Of a stretch of 64,000 nucleotides of DNA, positions 1 through 9,155 are shown one piece after another; position 1 is the first letter of the stretch; every line of letters starts with the position of its first letter. The stretch covers positions 1 to 64,000 of the forward strand of contig JBGALT010000023.1 in assembly GCA_044223665.1 (NCBI GenBank), read 5' to 3'. This DNA is from JBBSAT01 sp044223665. GTDB taxonomy: Bacteria; Myxococcota_A; Polyangia; Polyangiales; Sandaracinaceae. The notes below the pieces were generated by a model. The model saw only the letters and a program-made list of their open reading frames with translations, was not told where the DNA came from and did not search any database. The position numbers were made by a program, and so were the translations under genes.

Positions 1-1638
1 ACCGAGGAGCAGAGCGAGCTCGTGCGCCAGATCCCGCGGCTCGTGCAGGCGCTCGCCTCGGGCGATCTCGGCCTCGACGGCACGATCGACTTCCATCCGG
101 CGCGCACCATCCACGTCGGCATCGTCTCCACCGACATGGGCGCGCTCGACGCGACGGGGATCGCCTCGTGCACCCCGGGCACGGGGGACGACGGCCTGCT
201 GCAGACGGGAGGTGCCGCGTGCACGGGAGCCCAGCGTGGACCGGTGCTCACCTTCGAGCGCGGCGGGGACGCGGTGGCGTTCGCGGCGGACGTCGGCTGC
301 GTGGCCGACCTCGGGACCGAGGGCTGCGGCGAGGAGCAGCCCCTCGAGTCGATGCTCAAGGCTCTCTCCCCGAGCACGCCGCAGGTCTGGACCCTCCCGG
401 GCTACGCGCCGCCCACGTTCCTCACCGGCACCGGTCACGGCGGTGCCGAGGACCCGAACGGGGGCCTCGTGCGGGACCAATCGGTCTTGGCGATCATCCT
501 CATCTCGGACGAGAACGACTCGTCGACCTTCGATCCGAGCCTCTTCTCGCTCGAAGCCGCGCCCTATGCCGACGTGAACCTGAACCTGCGCGGCCTCGCG
601 TTCCCCGACCAGCTCCACCCCATCCAGCGCTACGTGGACGGCCTCCTCGCGCTGCGGTCGGAGCCGGGGCACCTGGTCTTCGGCGCCATCGTCGGCATGC
701 CGGTGGAAGCGACCGGGCTCGAGCTCGACGCGATCCTGCGCCTGGATGCGATGCAGGAGCGCGAGGATCCGGTGCGGCACGACCGACTGCTCACCGCGTG
801 TCGCGGGCCGCTGCAGACCGAGGGGGCCTACCCGGGACGGCGCGCGGTGGAGCTCGCGCGGGAGCTGCGGGCGGCGGGGGCGGGGGCGAGCGTCGGGTCG
901 ATCTGCGACGGCTCGTTCGAGCACGCGCTCGACGAGATCGTGCGGCGCATCGGCGACGCATTCCGCGAGACGTGCCTCCCGCGCGCGCTGAGCCAGGACG
1001 CCGCCGGGCGTGTCTCGTGCGTGGTCGAGCAGGTGCTGCCGCCGATCGGAAGCGCGGCGGACGCGCGCACCCACTGCAGCGGTCTCGGCGATGCGGCGAC
1101 CTACGAGCTCGTCGGCACCCAGACCTTCGTGACGGACGGTCGCACCGTCGAGCGCCAGGTGTGTGCGCTGCGGCAGCTCCGTCGAGAGGAGGTCGGGACC
1201 TCGAGCGTGGGCTGGTTCTACGACGACGAGAGCGCCGAAGTGGCCGACATCTGCCCGCACGCGCCGGCCGAGCGGGCGCAGCGGATCTCGTTCCAGGACG
1301 TGACCATCGTCGCCGGAGCCGACGTGCGCCTCGCGTGCGACGAGGTCGTGGCCGGCCAGAGCGGCGAGATCACCATCGGCTCGTTCTGCAACCCGAGCGC
1401 GGCGGTCGATCCGTGCGCCGCGGGCCTCGCCCCCGACCAGCGCACGCCGCTCGTGTGCGATGGCTTCACGCGCGCGTGCGCCGTCCCGTGCTCGGCGGAT
1501 GCCACGTGCACGATCGCCGGGTTGGCGGGCGAGCTGTGCGACGACCGAACCGCTACCGAGATCTTCGGGGCGATGCTGCCCGAGGGCCTCGACCCGCACG
1601 CGGTCCACGGGGTGTGCCTCAACGCGACCTGCGAGTAG
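1..1638 (+). CDS. Truncated surface/secreted protein, VWA-like style, N-terminus outside window
   Basis: The reading frame is open from base 1, so the gene starts upstream of the window; 545 residues are visible. It has the look of the large secreted hypothetical proteins common in myxobacteria. A segment reading ILISDENDSST lies in a Rossmann-like region around residues 160-230, followed by a Cys-rich C-terminal half with many paired cysteines that suggest disulfides and an extracytoplasmic location. I recognise no catalytic motif. A VWA-type fold is an inference from the general pattern, because the N-terminal part that would carry MIDAS is not visible. It ends 43 bp before the DUF790 gene on the same strand. 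Confidence 0.75.
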   Translation, partial: TEEQSELVRQIPRLVQALASGDLGLDGTIDFHPARTIHVGIVSTDMGALDATGIASCTPGTGDDGLLQTGGAACTGAQRGPVLTFERGGDAVAFAADVGCVADLGTEGCGEEQPLESMLKALSPSTPQVWTLPGYAPPTFLTGTGHGGAEDPNGGLVRDQSVLAIILISDENDSSTFDPSLFSLEAAPYADVNLNLRGLAFPDQLHPIQRYVDGLLALRSEPGHLVFGAIVGMPVEATGLELDAILRLDAMQEREDPVRHDRLLTACRGPLQTEGAYPGRRAVELARELRAAGAGASVGSICDGSFEHALDEIVRRIGDAFRETCLPRALSQDAAGRVSCVVEQVLPPIGSAADARTHCSGLGDAATYELVGTQTFVTDGRTVERQVCALRQLRREEVGTSSVGWFYDDESAEVADICPHAPAERAQRISFQDVTIVAGADVRLACDEVVAGQSGEITIGSFCNPSAAVDPCAAGLAPDQRTPLVCDGFTRACAVPCSADATCTIAGLAGELCDDRTATEIFGAMLPEGLDPHAVHGVCLNATCE

Positions 1639-1681
1639 CGGCCCATTGCCGAGCGCGGCGGGCGCCCTCAAGGTTCACGCC

Positions 1682-2890
1682 GTGCTCACCGCCGATCTGG
1701 CTCACACGCGCCGCAAGGGCGATCGGCTCTTCGTCGTTCCGCTCGGCGCGCGCCGAGAGGCCGCCGTCGATCTGGCGGCGGCGGTGCTGGGCGCGGCCGA
1801 GAGCGCCGAGGGGCTGCGGCGCGAGGAGCTCGACGCGGCGCTGGACGCGATCGAGGTGGAGCCGCGAGACGACAAGCTCAAGCAGGGCTTGGCCAAGCTG
1901 GTGGAGGACGCGCTCGAGTTCGAGGTCTCCTCGGACGTCGAGCCCGCGTCTCTACGCGGCGAGGTGTTCGCGCGTGCAGCGACCGCGCGGCGCGAAGGTC
2001 GCTTCGATCGCGCCGCGCTCCTCGCCGCGGTCGGGCACGAGCGCGGCGTCGCTCCCGAGGCGCTCGAGCGCGCGCTCTATGCCGACCTGAAGTCGCAGCA
2101 CGTGGTGGGCTTCTCGTCGCGGGCGATCTTCGATGCCGGGCCCGAGGCGCTCGTGCGGCGCTACGAGGCCGCCCAGCCGCAGGCGGTGCTGCTCCGCGCG
2201 ACCCAGCTCGTCGCGACGGTGACGCCCCGCGACCCCGCGGCCACGCGAGCGCTCTTCCGGAAGCTGAAGTTCCTCGGCCTCTTGCACGCGATCGTCCGCG
2301 ACGGGAAGCGGCTGCGCATCACCCTCGATGGTCCCTTCCATCTCTTCGCGCAGACGACCAAGTACGGCCTCGCCCTCGCGCGCGCGCTACCGGTGCTCAC
2401 GAGCGTGGGCCCCCACGAGATCACCGCCGACGTCCGCTGGGGCAAGGAGCGCATGCCGCTCCGGTTCGTCGTCGAGAGCGAGGCGCCGACCGAGAGCGAG
2501 GGCGACGTCGAGCGCGCCCTGTCGCCCGATGCCGAGAGCCTGCTCGCGCGCTGGAAGCGCGCCGACGCGAGCTGGCGCGCCGCCGCGGCGACCGACGTCG
2601 TCGAGGTGGCGGGCCGGGCGCTCTTCGTGCCGGACCTCGTGCTCACGCACGTGTCGGGCATGCGCGTGCAGGTGGAAGTCATGGGCTTCTCGTCGCGCGA
2701 TGCGGTGTTCGCGCGCGTGGAGCTGGCGCGCTCGGGGCTCTTGCCGCCGACGATCTTCTGCGCGAGCGAGCGCCTCCGTGTCTCGGAGGAGGTCTTCCCC
2801 GACGACGCCGGGAGCGCGCTCCTCGTCTACAAGGGCGTGATCCCGATCGGCGCCCTCGAGGAGAGGCTCGAAAAGCTGCGCGGCGGCTGA
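1682..2890 (+). CDS. DUF790 family protein (Bax1-like nuclease family)
   Basis: 402 aa. The start is a GTG giving (V/M)LTADLAHTRRKGDRL, which matches the conserved N-terminus of DUF790 proteins (M-L-x-S-D-L-x-R-x-R-x-x-G), with AAGG about 8 nt upstream. An open frame extends further 5' but overlaps the preceding gene and lacks family character. The archaeal family member Bax1 is the nuclease partner of the XPB helicase. Residues about 160-260 carry the conserved RRYEAAQPQAVLL and FRKLKFLGLLHAI blocks. The C-terminal third is expected to be a PD-(D/E)XK-like nuclease fold, with E and D residues around 300-370 not resolved by eye. No XPB-type helicase lies beside it in the window. Confidence 0.85.
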   Translation: MLTADLAHTRRKGDRLFVVPLGARREAAVDLAAAVLGAAESAEGLRREELDAALDAIEVEPRDDKLKQGLAKLVEDALEFEVSSDVEPASLRGEVFARAATARREGRFDRAALLAAVGHERGVAPEALERALYADLKSQHVVGFSSRAIFDAGPEALVRRYEAAQPQAVLLRATQLVATVTPRDPAATRALFRKLKFLGLLHAIVRDGKRLRITLDGPFHLFAQTTKYGLALARALPVLTSVGPHEITADVRWGKERMPLRFVVESEAPTESEGDVERALSPDAESLLARWKRADASWRAAAATDVVEVAGRALFVPDLVLTHVSGMRVQVEVMGFSSRDAVFARVELARSGLLPPTIFCASERLRVSEEVFPDDAGSALLVYKGVIPIGALEERLEKLRGG

Positions 2891-2896
2891 CCGCCG

Positions 2897-2917
2897 ACGT
2901 GGCCCGCGCCGCCACGT
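2897..2917. terminator. Candidate bidirectional terminator hairpin
   Basis: A perfect 7-bp stem (ACGTGGC / GCCACGT) with a 7-nt loop lies between the convergent stops of the DUF790 gene (2890) and the DUF2721 gene (2934). There is no U-tract, so intrinsic termination is only possible. Confidence 0.4.
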
Positions 2918-2933
2918 GGCCAGAGGCACGCAG

Positions 2934-3440
2934 TCAGCCCAGGCGCTCGGGCTCGATCGAAGCATCCTCGAGGGCCGCGGCGACGAGGGCGATTCGCAGC
3001 TCGAGGATCGCGAGCACGATGCCGCTCGCCTCCACCAGCACGCCGAGCAGGAACGCCGCGAGCGCGACCGAGGCGGCGTCTTCCCACACCAGCGAGAGGC
3101 CGATGGCCAGCGAGCAGAAGAGCATCGACAGCACGGTGCACAACAGACAGACGAGCGCAGCCCGCACGAGGCGCGCGCGCGCCATCAGGTGCTCCACCTG
3201 CTCCTCGAGGGTCACCACCCGGCGGCGCGTGCTGCGGCTCGGCGAGGGCGCCGGCGCGCTCGACATCCGCGAGAGCGCGTCGATCTCTTCCTTGTGGATG
3301 GCGCGGATGCGCCCGACGATGACGGCCAGGCGGTTGTAGAGCGCCAGGCACACGAGGCCGGCCGCCGAGATCATCACGACGGGCGCCACGAGCAGCTGGA
3401 TCGTGTGGGACGCGTCGGGCACGGCTCCTTGGATAGGCAC
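2934..3440 (-). CDS. DUF2721 family membrane protein
   Basis: 168 aa with a GTG start. The N-terminal helix (about residues 14-35, IQLLVAPVVMISAAGLVCLA) is followed by NRLAVIVGRIRAI, the typical DUF2721 pattern of a transmembrane helix then an N-R-x-x-x-I-x-x-R motif. Two long hydrophobic segments lie near residues 95-145. The role of the family is unknown and an inner-membrane location is expected. It is divergent from the isomerase gene across a 94-bp spacer that must hold both promoters. Family assignment rests on the motif order and length, which fit the usual 130-170 aa. Confidence 0.75.
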   Translation of the reverse strand: MPIQGAVPDASHTIQLLVAPVVMISAAGLVCLALYNRLAVIVGRIRAIHKEEIDALSRMSSAPAPSPSRSTRRRVVTLEEQVEHLMARARLVRAALVCLLCTVLSMLFCSLAIGLSLVWEDAASVALAAFLLGVLVEASGIVLAILELRIALVAAALEDASIEPERLG

Positions 3441-3534
3441 CGCGCCCTCCGGCGCGAGCCCCGGCTACCCAGGCCGGCGCGGGCCCCGACGGGCGGGCTG
3501 GCGTAGCGGCGTGATTTTCCTATGCTCGGCCGCC

Positions 3535-4143
3535 ATGACCACGAGCGAGCCTGGGATCGAGCTCTTCTTCGACGTCGGCTCGTCCTATTCGTACCTTGCG
3601 TTCACCCAGATCGACGCGATCGAGAAGCGCACCGGAAAGAGGATCCGGCTCCGACCGTTCCTTCTCGGCGGCGTCTTCAAGGCCACCGGCAACGACATGC
3701 CGGCCCGGGTCGCGGCGAAGGCCAAGTACATGATCGCGGACATGCAGCGATGGGCGGCCGAGTACGGCGTGCGCTGGACGCTGCCGGCGAGCTTCCCGGT
3801 CGTCACGATCACCACGCAGCGCGCGCTCGTCGCGGCCGACCGCCTGTTCGGCCAGGAGGCCGTCAAGACGCTCGGCCGCGGCCTCTTCGACGCCTACTGG
3901 GTCGACGGGCGGGATCCCTCCGATCGCGCGGTGATCGGCGAGGTCGCCGGCGCGGTGGGGCTCGACGCGGCGGCCATCGTGGGGGCGATCGACGCCCAAG
4001 AGACCAAGGATCGCCTTCGTGCCGACACCGAAGAGGCAGTCACCCGCGGCGCGTTCGGGGCGCCGACGTTCTTCTACGGCACCGAGATGTTCTTCGGCAA
4101 CGACCGCATCGCGCACCTCGCGCGCGCGACCGGGAGCGAGTAG
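3535..4143 (+). CDS. 2-hydroxychromene-2-carboxylate isomerase-like DsbA/GST-kappa protein
   Basis: 202 aa. The ATG giving MTTSEPGIELFFDVGSSYSY places the hallmark F-x-D-x-x-S-P/S-Y-S-Y motif at residues 10-20, as in HCCA isomerases and kappa-class GSTs. The thioredoxin-like fold also shows RPFLLGGVFKATGN (about 40-53) and the C-terminal GAFGAPTFFYGTEMFFGNDR block (cis-Pro segment G-A-P-T). The family isomerises 2-hydroxychromene-2-carboxylate in naphthalene breakdown with glutathione, but many members serve in unknown thiol chemistry, and no aromatic catabolic genes are nearby. It ends 3 bp before the TPR gene, so the two are probably co-transcribed. Confidence 0.85.
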   Translation: MTTSEPGIELFFDVGSSYSYLAFTQIDAIEKRTGKRIRLRPFLLGGVFKATGNDMPARVAAKAKYMIADMQRWAAEYGVRWTLPASFPVVTITTQRALVAADRLFGQEAVKTLGRGLFDAYWVDGRDPSDRAVIGEVAGAVGLDAAAIVGAIDAQETKDRLRADTEEAVTRGAFGAPTFFYGTEMFFGNDRIAHLARATGSE

Positions 4144-4146
4144 TCC

Positions 4147-5922
4147 ATGCGTTATCTCTGTCTGAACTGCGAAGAGCGCTTCGAGCACGATCCCGATGGC
4201 AAGGGCAAGCTGCGCTGCCCCAAGTGCTTGCGGGTCACGGGCCTCGAGAAGGTGGGCGATCCGAAGAAGGCCGCGCCCGCGCAGAGCCCCTGGCTCGTGC
4301 CCGGCGTCGTCGCGGGGCTGCTCGCGGCGCTGGTCGGGGGCTGGGCCGTGTGGCGCTCGAACCGGCAGGTCACGGTCGGGGACGAGATCCCGGATGCGCC
4401 GCTCGATCAGGAAGTGCTCGAGGCGCACCTGTCTCGCCATCACGTGGATGCGCGCCCCCTCACGCAGCTACTCGTGGCCGGCGACGGAATCGAGGCGCTC
4501 GGCGAGCACGCCCACGGCAGCAGCGCCCAAGATCTCGCGGGCGGCGTGCTGGAGCAGATCCGCGCGCGGGCCGAGGCCGGCGCGCTCACGCCGTGGTCGA
4601 TGGGCGTTCCGCGCGAGACCCCGATCGAGGACGCCGAGGCCGCCTGGGGCTGGCTCGACGAGGACGGCTCGCACCGTCGTCTCTACCCGCTCGAGGTCGC
4701 GGCCATCATGGCGTCGGCGCTGCGCACGCGCGGCGTGAACGCGATGATCGCCGAGGCGTTCGCCTTCCCCGGCGACGAGGCGCCCCCCGATCCGTCCGGG
4801 CACTTCGGCTACTTCGTGGTCGCCGTCTACGACGGGGAGGCCGGCGAGGGCGACCCCCACTTCTACGACCCCTACGGTGGCCGCGACGCACAGCCGGAAG
4901 AGGACGACGTCGAGGTTCTGAACGACGTGCAGGTGATCGGCGCGGCGCTGAGCCTGCGTGCGCTGCACTTGCTGGTGCGCGAGAGCGACGCCGAGCGGGC
5001 GCTCAGCGTCTCGCAGGATGCTCTCGAGATCTACCCGCGCTCGCCGACGACGCGCTCGGTGCGGGGCGCCATCCTGCTCGCGGCGGGCAACGCACCGGAG
5101 GCGCTCCAGGAGTTCCGCGCCGCGGCCGACATCCGCGAGGACGCTCCGCGCCGCAACCTGCTCGCCAGCATGTACCTCGCGCAGAACGACACCGACGCCG
5201 CCAACCGGGAGGTCTCGGCCGCGCTCGAGGAGACGCCCGACTACGCGGCGGCCCACGGCACGCTGGCCGCGATCCACCTCGCCAGCGCCGAGCCCGACGA
5301 GGCGCTGCACGAGCTGCAGACCGCCGAGCGTCTCGATCCCGACCTGCACCTCTTGCCCGGCCTCTGGGCGAACTACTACGCCGGCACGGGCGAGCTCGAT
5401 CGGGCGGTCGAGTACGCGCGCCGCGCGGTCGAAGCGAGCGCGGGCGATCTGCAGACGCGCCTCATGGCGGCACGCATCTATCGGATGGCGAGCCGCTACG
5501 GCGACATGCGCCGCGAGGCGCGAGCCGTGCTGGAGGCGACCCCGAGCGCGCGCCAGGATCAGATGACGCAGCTCATCCGCCAGCTCCTCGGTCCGACGGC
5601 CCTCGAGGACGAGGAGGAAGAGGAAGAGATCAGCGACGAGGAGCTCGATGCCGAGGACGGCGAAGAGGGCGAGGACCTCACGCTCGATGGCACCGGCTTC
5701 CAGCTCAGCTCGCCGACCCTCGGCACGAGCCCGGGCGGCGACCTCACGCTGCACGATGACGAAGGCGTCGCGGAGGGCGAGGACGACGAGGCCGCGGAAG
5801 GCGAGGAGGGCGACGAGGGGCCGGCGCTCATGCTGGGCGACCGGAGCCACTTCCACCTCGGCGGCGGGGGTGGCGGAGGGGGCGGCGGCGGAGACTCGCT
5901 CCACCTCGACCTCCAGCACTGA
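4147..5922 (+). CDS. Zinc-ribbon, single-pass TPR protein with acidic C-terminus
   Basis: 591 aa. Residues 1-35 form an MJ0042-type zinc ribbon (C5-x2-C8, C24-x2-C27). A transmembrane helix follows at about 49-69 (WLVPGVVAGLLAALVGGWAVW). A middle domain (about 80-260) includes FYDPYGGR and resembles a transglutaminase-like or SirB1-type scaffold, but this is uncertain. TPR-like helices span about 265-475. The tail is low complexity: an E/D-rich stretch around 480-505, a second acidic stretch, then 11 glycines near the end. Such ribbon-plus-helix proteins are frequent in myxobacteria and have no firm role. It follows the isomerase gene by 3 bp. Confidence 0.8.
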   Translation: MRYLCLNCEERFEHDPDGKGKLRCPKCLRVTGLEKVGDPKKAAPAQSPWLVPGVVAGLLAALVGGWAVWRSNRQVTVGDEIPDAPLDQEVLEAHLSRHHVDARPLTQLLVAGDGIEALGEHAHGSSAQDLAGGVLEQIRARAEAGALTPWSMGVPRETPIEDAEAAWGWLDEDGSHRRLYPLEVAAIMASALRTRGVNAMIAEAFAFPGDEAPPDPSGHFGYFVVAVYDGEAGEGDPHFYDPYGGRDAQPEEDDVEVLNDVQVIGAALSLRALHLLVRESDAERALSVSQDALEIYPRSPTTRSVRGAILLAAGNAPEALQEFRAAADIREDAPRRNLLASMYLAQNDTDAANREVSAALEETPDYAAAHGTLAAIHLASAEPDEALHELQTAERLDPDLHLLPGLWANYYAGTGELDRAVEYARRAVEASAGDLQTRLMAARIYRMASRYGDMRREARAVLEATPSARQDQMTQLIRQLLGPTALEDEEEEEEISDEELDAEDGEEGEDLTLDGTGFQLSSPTLGTSPGGDLTLHDDEGVAEGEDDEAAEGEEGDEGPALMLGDRSHFHLGGGGGGGGGGGDSLHLDLQH

Positions 5923-5970
5923 AGGCAGCGGCCCGATCGTTCGCCGCTCGACCTCGGGGCGGGCCGCGGG

Positions 5971-6654
5971 TCAGTTCACGATGCGGCCGTAGGCGCGGAC
6001 CCGGATGTTGACGGTGAAGGTCGCCATGCCGTCGGGGAAGGGCGAGCCGGGCGCGAGGTCGACCGACGTGCGCGCGAAGAAGCGCACGCGGCGCGAGGTG
6101 CCGACGATGTAGTCGCCCAGGGCCGCCGAGCCATCCGGGTCGATGTCCATCTCCCCCATCGCCTGCATCCCCGCCGGGATCGAGGGCACGGTCCCGATGA
6201 CCTGCAGCGAGGGCGAGGTCTCCGTGGCGCTCTCCGGGCCCCAGAGGACCGTGGTCGCGGGAAGGTCGATCGTCAGCGTGTTGGGCGCCACCGCGTAGCT
6301 CACGCTCTCGATCTCGATCGCGTCGACGAGCCGCAGGAGCGTCCCGGCCGACTGGAGCAGCTGATCGAAGTCGACGACGTCGCCGACCGGTACCGAGAAG
6401 CTGATCGCCGCCGGGTCGCAGACCCCGCCCGTGCACTCGACGGGCACCTCCGTCGTCGAGGGGCAGATGTTCGTCTGCGAGCAGTCGATCGTGCGGATCG
6501 ACCCGTTGGTGTCGTCGCGAAGCATGGTCGGCAGCGCGAGGGATGCGGCGGAGACCTGGAACTGTTGGTCCCCGGTCTGCAGGGCCACCACGATGGAGTT
6601 GTTGCAGGCGACGAGGCCGAGGGCGCCGAGCACGAGAAGCAAGCGGGACGTCAT
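5971..6654 (-). CDS. Predicted lipoprotein, unknown function
   Basis: 227 aa. The ATG gives a clean type II signal, MTSRLLLVLGALGLVAC, with the lipidated Cys at 17; the open frame runs far upstream but only this start gives a signal peptide. A pair of cysteines (C-S-x4-C) near residues 58-64 and another two near 75-80 probably form disulfides. The rest is beta-rich, with no recognised catalytic motif. It is divergent from the AgmX-like gene at 6823, with a 168-bp spacer as the shared promoter region. Confidence 0.75.
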   Translation of the reverse strand: MTSRLLLVLGALGLVACNNSIVVALQTGDQQFQVSAASLALPTMLRDDTNGSIRTIDCSQTNICPSTTEVPVECTGGVCDPAAISFSVPVGDVVDFDQLLQSAGTLLRLVDAIEIESVSYAVAPNTLTIDLPATTVLWGPESATETSPSLQVIGTVPSIPAGMQAMGEMDIDPDGSAALGDYIVGTSRRVRFFARTSVDLAPGSPFPDGMATFTVNIRVRAYGRIVN

Positions 6655-6822
6655 GTCCTCAGTGTACGAGTCCGCGCCGGGCGGCGCCAAAGGTCGGTCG
6701 CTCCATCGTCCGCGCGCCGATCCGGGGTGGATCGGCGGTGCCGGGCCGGGCCGACTTTGGAAGTGCAAGCGTCGGCAACCATGGTACAAACGGCCATCCG
6801 ATGAGAAGCCGAGGGAGGGATC

Positions 6823-7422
6823 GTGGCCTCTGAGTCGACGCCGCCGCCGCCAGCGGGCGGGGGCGCCCGCTACGCCATCGCGGGCGTCGCGCTCGCCGCC
6901 GTCGCGGGCCTGGCTTACTGCATGATCACCCCCGGCTCGCCGCCGCCGACCACGACGGTCGCCGATGCGCACCCGGACGCGGGCCCGGCCCAGCGCTCGA
7001 CGGCGCTCGTCGAGGAAGAGCTCGTGATCCCGGACGAAGAGCCCGACGCGGGCGCGGTCGACGCGGCCGAGCCAGTGGAGCCGACGCACCGTCCGACCGG
7101 CCCGCGGCCGCCCACGGGGGACTGGGACAGCTGTACCGGCGACGTGAACGCGCGCCCGACCTTCGAGGAGCACCGGGCGCAGTTCCAGGCCTGCTACGAG
7201 CACCGTCTCAAGGCGGCGCCGATGCTGCAGGGCCAGATGATGCTGCAGGTCCGAGTGGCGGCCGACGGGCACGTCGACGGGGTGCAGGTCGGCGGCTCGC
7301 TCCACGACCGCGAGGTCTTCAGCTGCGTGCGCTCGCTGGCGACCCGCATGACGTTCCCGCGCGTGACCGGCGGCACCTGTGCCGTGGTCGCCGTGCCGTA
7401 CACGTTCACGCCCCAGCAGTGA
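6823..7422 (+). CDS. AgmX/PglI C-terminal domain protein (TonB-like)
   Basis: 199 aa, GTG start preceded by GAGGGA. One N-terminal transmembrane helix (about 17-37) anchors a periplasmic Pro/Asp/Ala-rich linker. The C-terminal domain (about 100-199) contains FQACYEHRLKAAPMLQGQM and the pattern C-x-R-S-L-A-x-x-M-x-F-P, with three to four cysteines. This is the AgmX/PglI C-terminal signature seen in adventurous-gliding and related myxobacterial proteins, thought to be a TonB-like interaction module. The specific partner is unknown. It stops 15 bp from the convergent kinase gene. Confidence 0.75.
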   Translation: MASESTPPPPAGGGARYAIAGVALAAVAGLAYCMITPGSPPPTTTVADAHPDAGPAQRSTALVEEELVIPDEEPDAGAVDAAEPVEPTHRPTGPRPPTGDWDSCTGDVNARPTFEEHRAQFQACYEHRLKAAPMLQGQMMLQVRVAADGHVDGVQVGGSLHDREVFSCVRSLATRMTFPRVTGGTCAVVAVPYTFTPQQ

Positions 7423-7437
7423 TCACGGGGGCTGGGA

Positions 7438-9144
7438 TCACGGGCCCGTCACGGTCGGCGGGCTGGTGGTCATGTTGGCGCTGACGGCCAGGCTCGCGCC
7501 GGGCTCGGCCCGGAAGCGCCGCTCGACGCGCCGGCCCAGCGCCGGGTTGTCGAGCACGAGCGTGTGGTTTCCGGCCGGCACGCTCACGCCGCGGATCGGC
7601 GTCTGCCCGAGCGAGCGCCCGTCGAGCGTCACTTCGGCCCAGTCGATGGCGGTCACCCGCAGAATCGCCGTTCCGCGCGGCGCGGCGGCCCCCGCGTCGG
7701 GCCGTCGCGGGATCGCAGCTCCGGCGTCCGCGATGGCGGCGTCGGCCACGCCGGCGTCGTCTTCGCTGGCTCCCGCGTCCGGTGTGCCCGCGTCGTCGTC
7801 GAGCACCACGAGCGGCTCGATGTCGGCCGGGCTCGTGAGGCCGTGGTCGATCGGATCGATCGGCGTCGCGGGCGCGAGCTCGTAGCGCGCGTTCGAGACC
7901 ATCCAGACGGCGAGGGCCGCCGCCACGGCCGCGAAGAGGAGCGCGGGCCAGCGGCTCGGCGGCGTCGCGGGCTTCGGCTCCACGGCGGCCACGGGCTCGG
8001 TCGGCGTCGCGCGCGGTCGCTCGATGCGCGCCGTCGACGTAGGCGCCTCGCGGGTCGGCGAGGTGTGCTCGGGTGCTCCGGCCCCTGCGTCCGTGTGCGC
8101 CGCTTCCGCCGACGGCTCGTCGGCGGCCGACGGAGGCGCGCCGGCGCGATCGAGCTTCGCCGTGCCGAGGATCGCGTCGAGCGCCTGGCTCTTGGCGAGC
8201 ACCTCCACCCGACCCGGGGTCACGACGCCCGTCGCGCGCTCTTCGGTCGGTCGCTCGCTCGTGCTCGCTTGCTCGCGGGCTCGCACGGCGCGTGCGGCGA
8301 GGGTGGCGCTCGCACCTTCGTCGTCGTGCTCGAGCGCGCTCGCCGCCGCGCCGAGCGTGCGCGCCACGACGCGCGCCGAGGCCGGGCGCTCGGCCGCGGT
8401 CGGCGCGAGCAGCTCGCGCACGCGGCCGGCGAGTGGCTCGGGCACCGTCGGCGCAGGAAGGGCAGGCGTCGCCGCCAGGGCGCGTAGGGCGTCGACGTCC
8501 TTGGCGTCGACGGGGCTCTTGCCCGTCAGCGCGTACGTCAGCACGCACCCGAGCGAGAAGAGATCGCTCGCGGGGCCGAGCTTCTCGCCGCGCGCCTGCT
8601 CCGGCGACAGGAAGCCGGGGGTGCCGTAGAGCGCCTCTCGCTCGTCGCCGACGTCGGCACGCGCCGCGATGCCGAAGTCGAGCAGCCGCGCGTGCCCGGT
8701 CGTGTCCACCATCACGTTTCGCGGCGAGACGTCGCGGTGGACGATCTCGAAGCGCTCGTGCGCGTAGGCCAGCGCGTCGGCGATCTCCGCGCCCACCCGT
8801 GCGGCCTCGGCGGGCGCGAGGACCTGCCCCTCGACGAGATCGGCGAGCGTGGCGCCCTCCACGTGCTCCATGGCGAGGAAGTACGTGCCGTCGACGATGC
8901 CGAGCTCGTAGACGGGGACGATGTTCGGATGGCTGAGCGCGACGAGGACCTTGGCCTCCTCGACGAACATCGCGACGAACTTCGGATCTCGGGCGAGCTC
9001 GGGGAGGATCTCCTTCACCACGAGCTTCTTCTCGAAGCCGCCCAGGCCCCGCAGTGTCGCGAGGTGCACGCGCGCCATGCCGCCGCGCGCGATCTCGCGC
9101 TCGAGGAGGTACTTGCCGAAGCTGCGCGGGCCCGAGGCCGTCAC
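7438..9144 (-). CDS. Membrane-anchored Ser/Thr protein kinase with PEGA tail
   Basis: 568 aa, GTG start giving VTASGPRSFGKYLLEREIAR. The kinase domain spans about 9-270: glycine loop IARGGMARV, Lys44 (VVKEI), HRDVSPRN with catalytic Asp138, LDFG Asp156 and a SPEQARG activation-segment end. After a Pro/Ala/Glu linker comes one transmembrane helix (about 395-420), then a Pro/Asp/Ala-rich extracytoplasmic stalk. A PEGA repeat closes the protein (VTLDGRSLGQTPIRGVSVPAG). It probably senses an envelope cue and phosphorylates cytoplasmic targets. It starts 11 bp after the stop of the P-type ATPase gene on the same strand, so co-transcription is likely. Confidence 0.9.
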   Translation of the reverse strand: MTASGPRSFGKYLLEREIARGGMARVHLATLRGLGGFEKKLVVKEILPELARDPKFVAMFVEEAKVLVALSHPNIVPVYELGIVDGTYFLAMEHVEGATLADLVEGQVLAPAEAARVGAEIADALAYAHERFEIVHRDVSPRNVMVDTTGHARLLDFGIAARADVGDEREALYGTPGFLSPEQARGEKLGPASDLFSLGCVLTYALTGKSPVDAKDVDALRALAATPALPAPTVPEPLAGRVRELLAPTAAERPASARVVARTLGAAASALEHDDEGASATLAARAVRAREQASTSERPTEERATGVVTPGRVEVLAKSQALDAILGTAKLDRAGAPPSAADEPSAEAAHTDAGAGAPEHTSPTREAPTSTARIERPRATPTEPVAAVEPKPATPPSRWPALLFAAVAAALAVWMVSNARYELAPATPIDPIDHGLTSPADIEPLVVLDDDAGTPDAGASEDDAGVADAAIADAGAAIPRRPDAGAAAPRGTAILRVTAIDWAEVTLDGRSLGQTPIRGVSVPAGNHTLVLDNPALGRRVERRFRAEPGASLAVSANMTTSPPTVTGP

Positions 9145-9155
9145 TCGCGCGCAGA

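Noticed and set aside
5870..5895. Glycine-coding GGC/GGG run at the end of the TPR gene as a nucleotide repeat of interest
   Set aside because: It is a simple low-complexity linker within a coding frame and is not repeated elsewhere.
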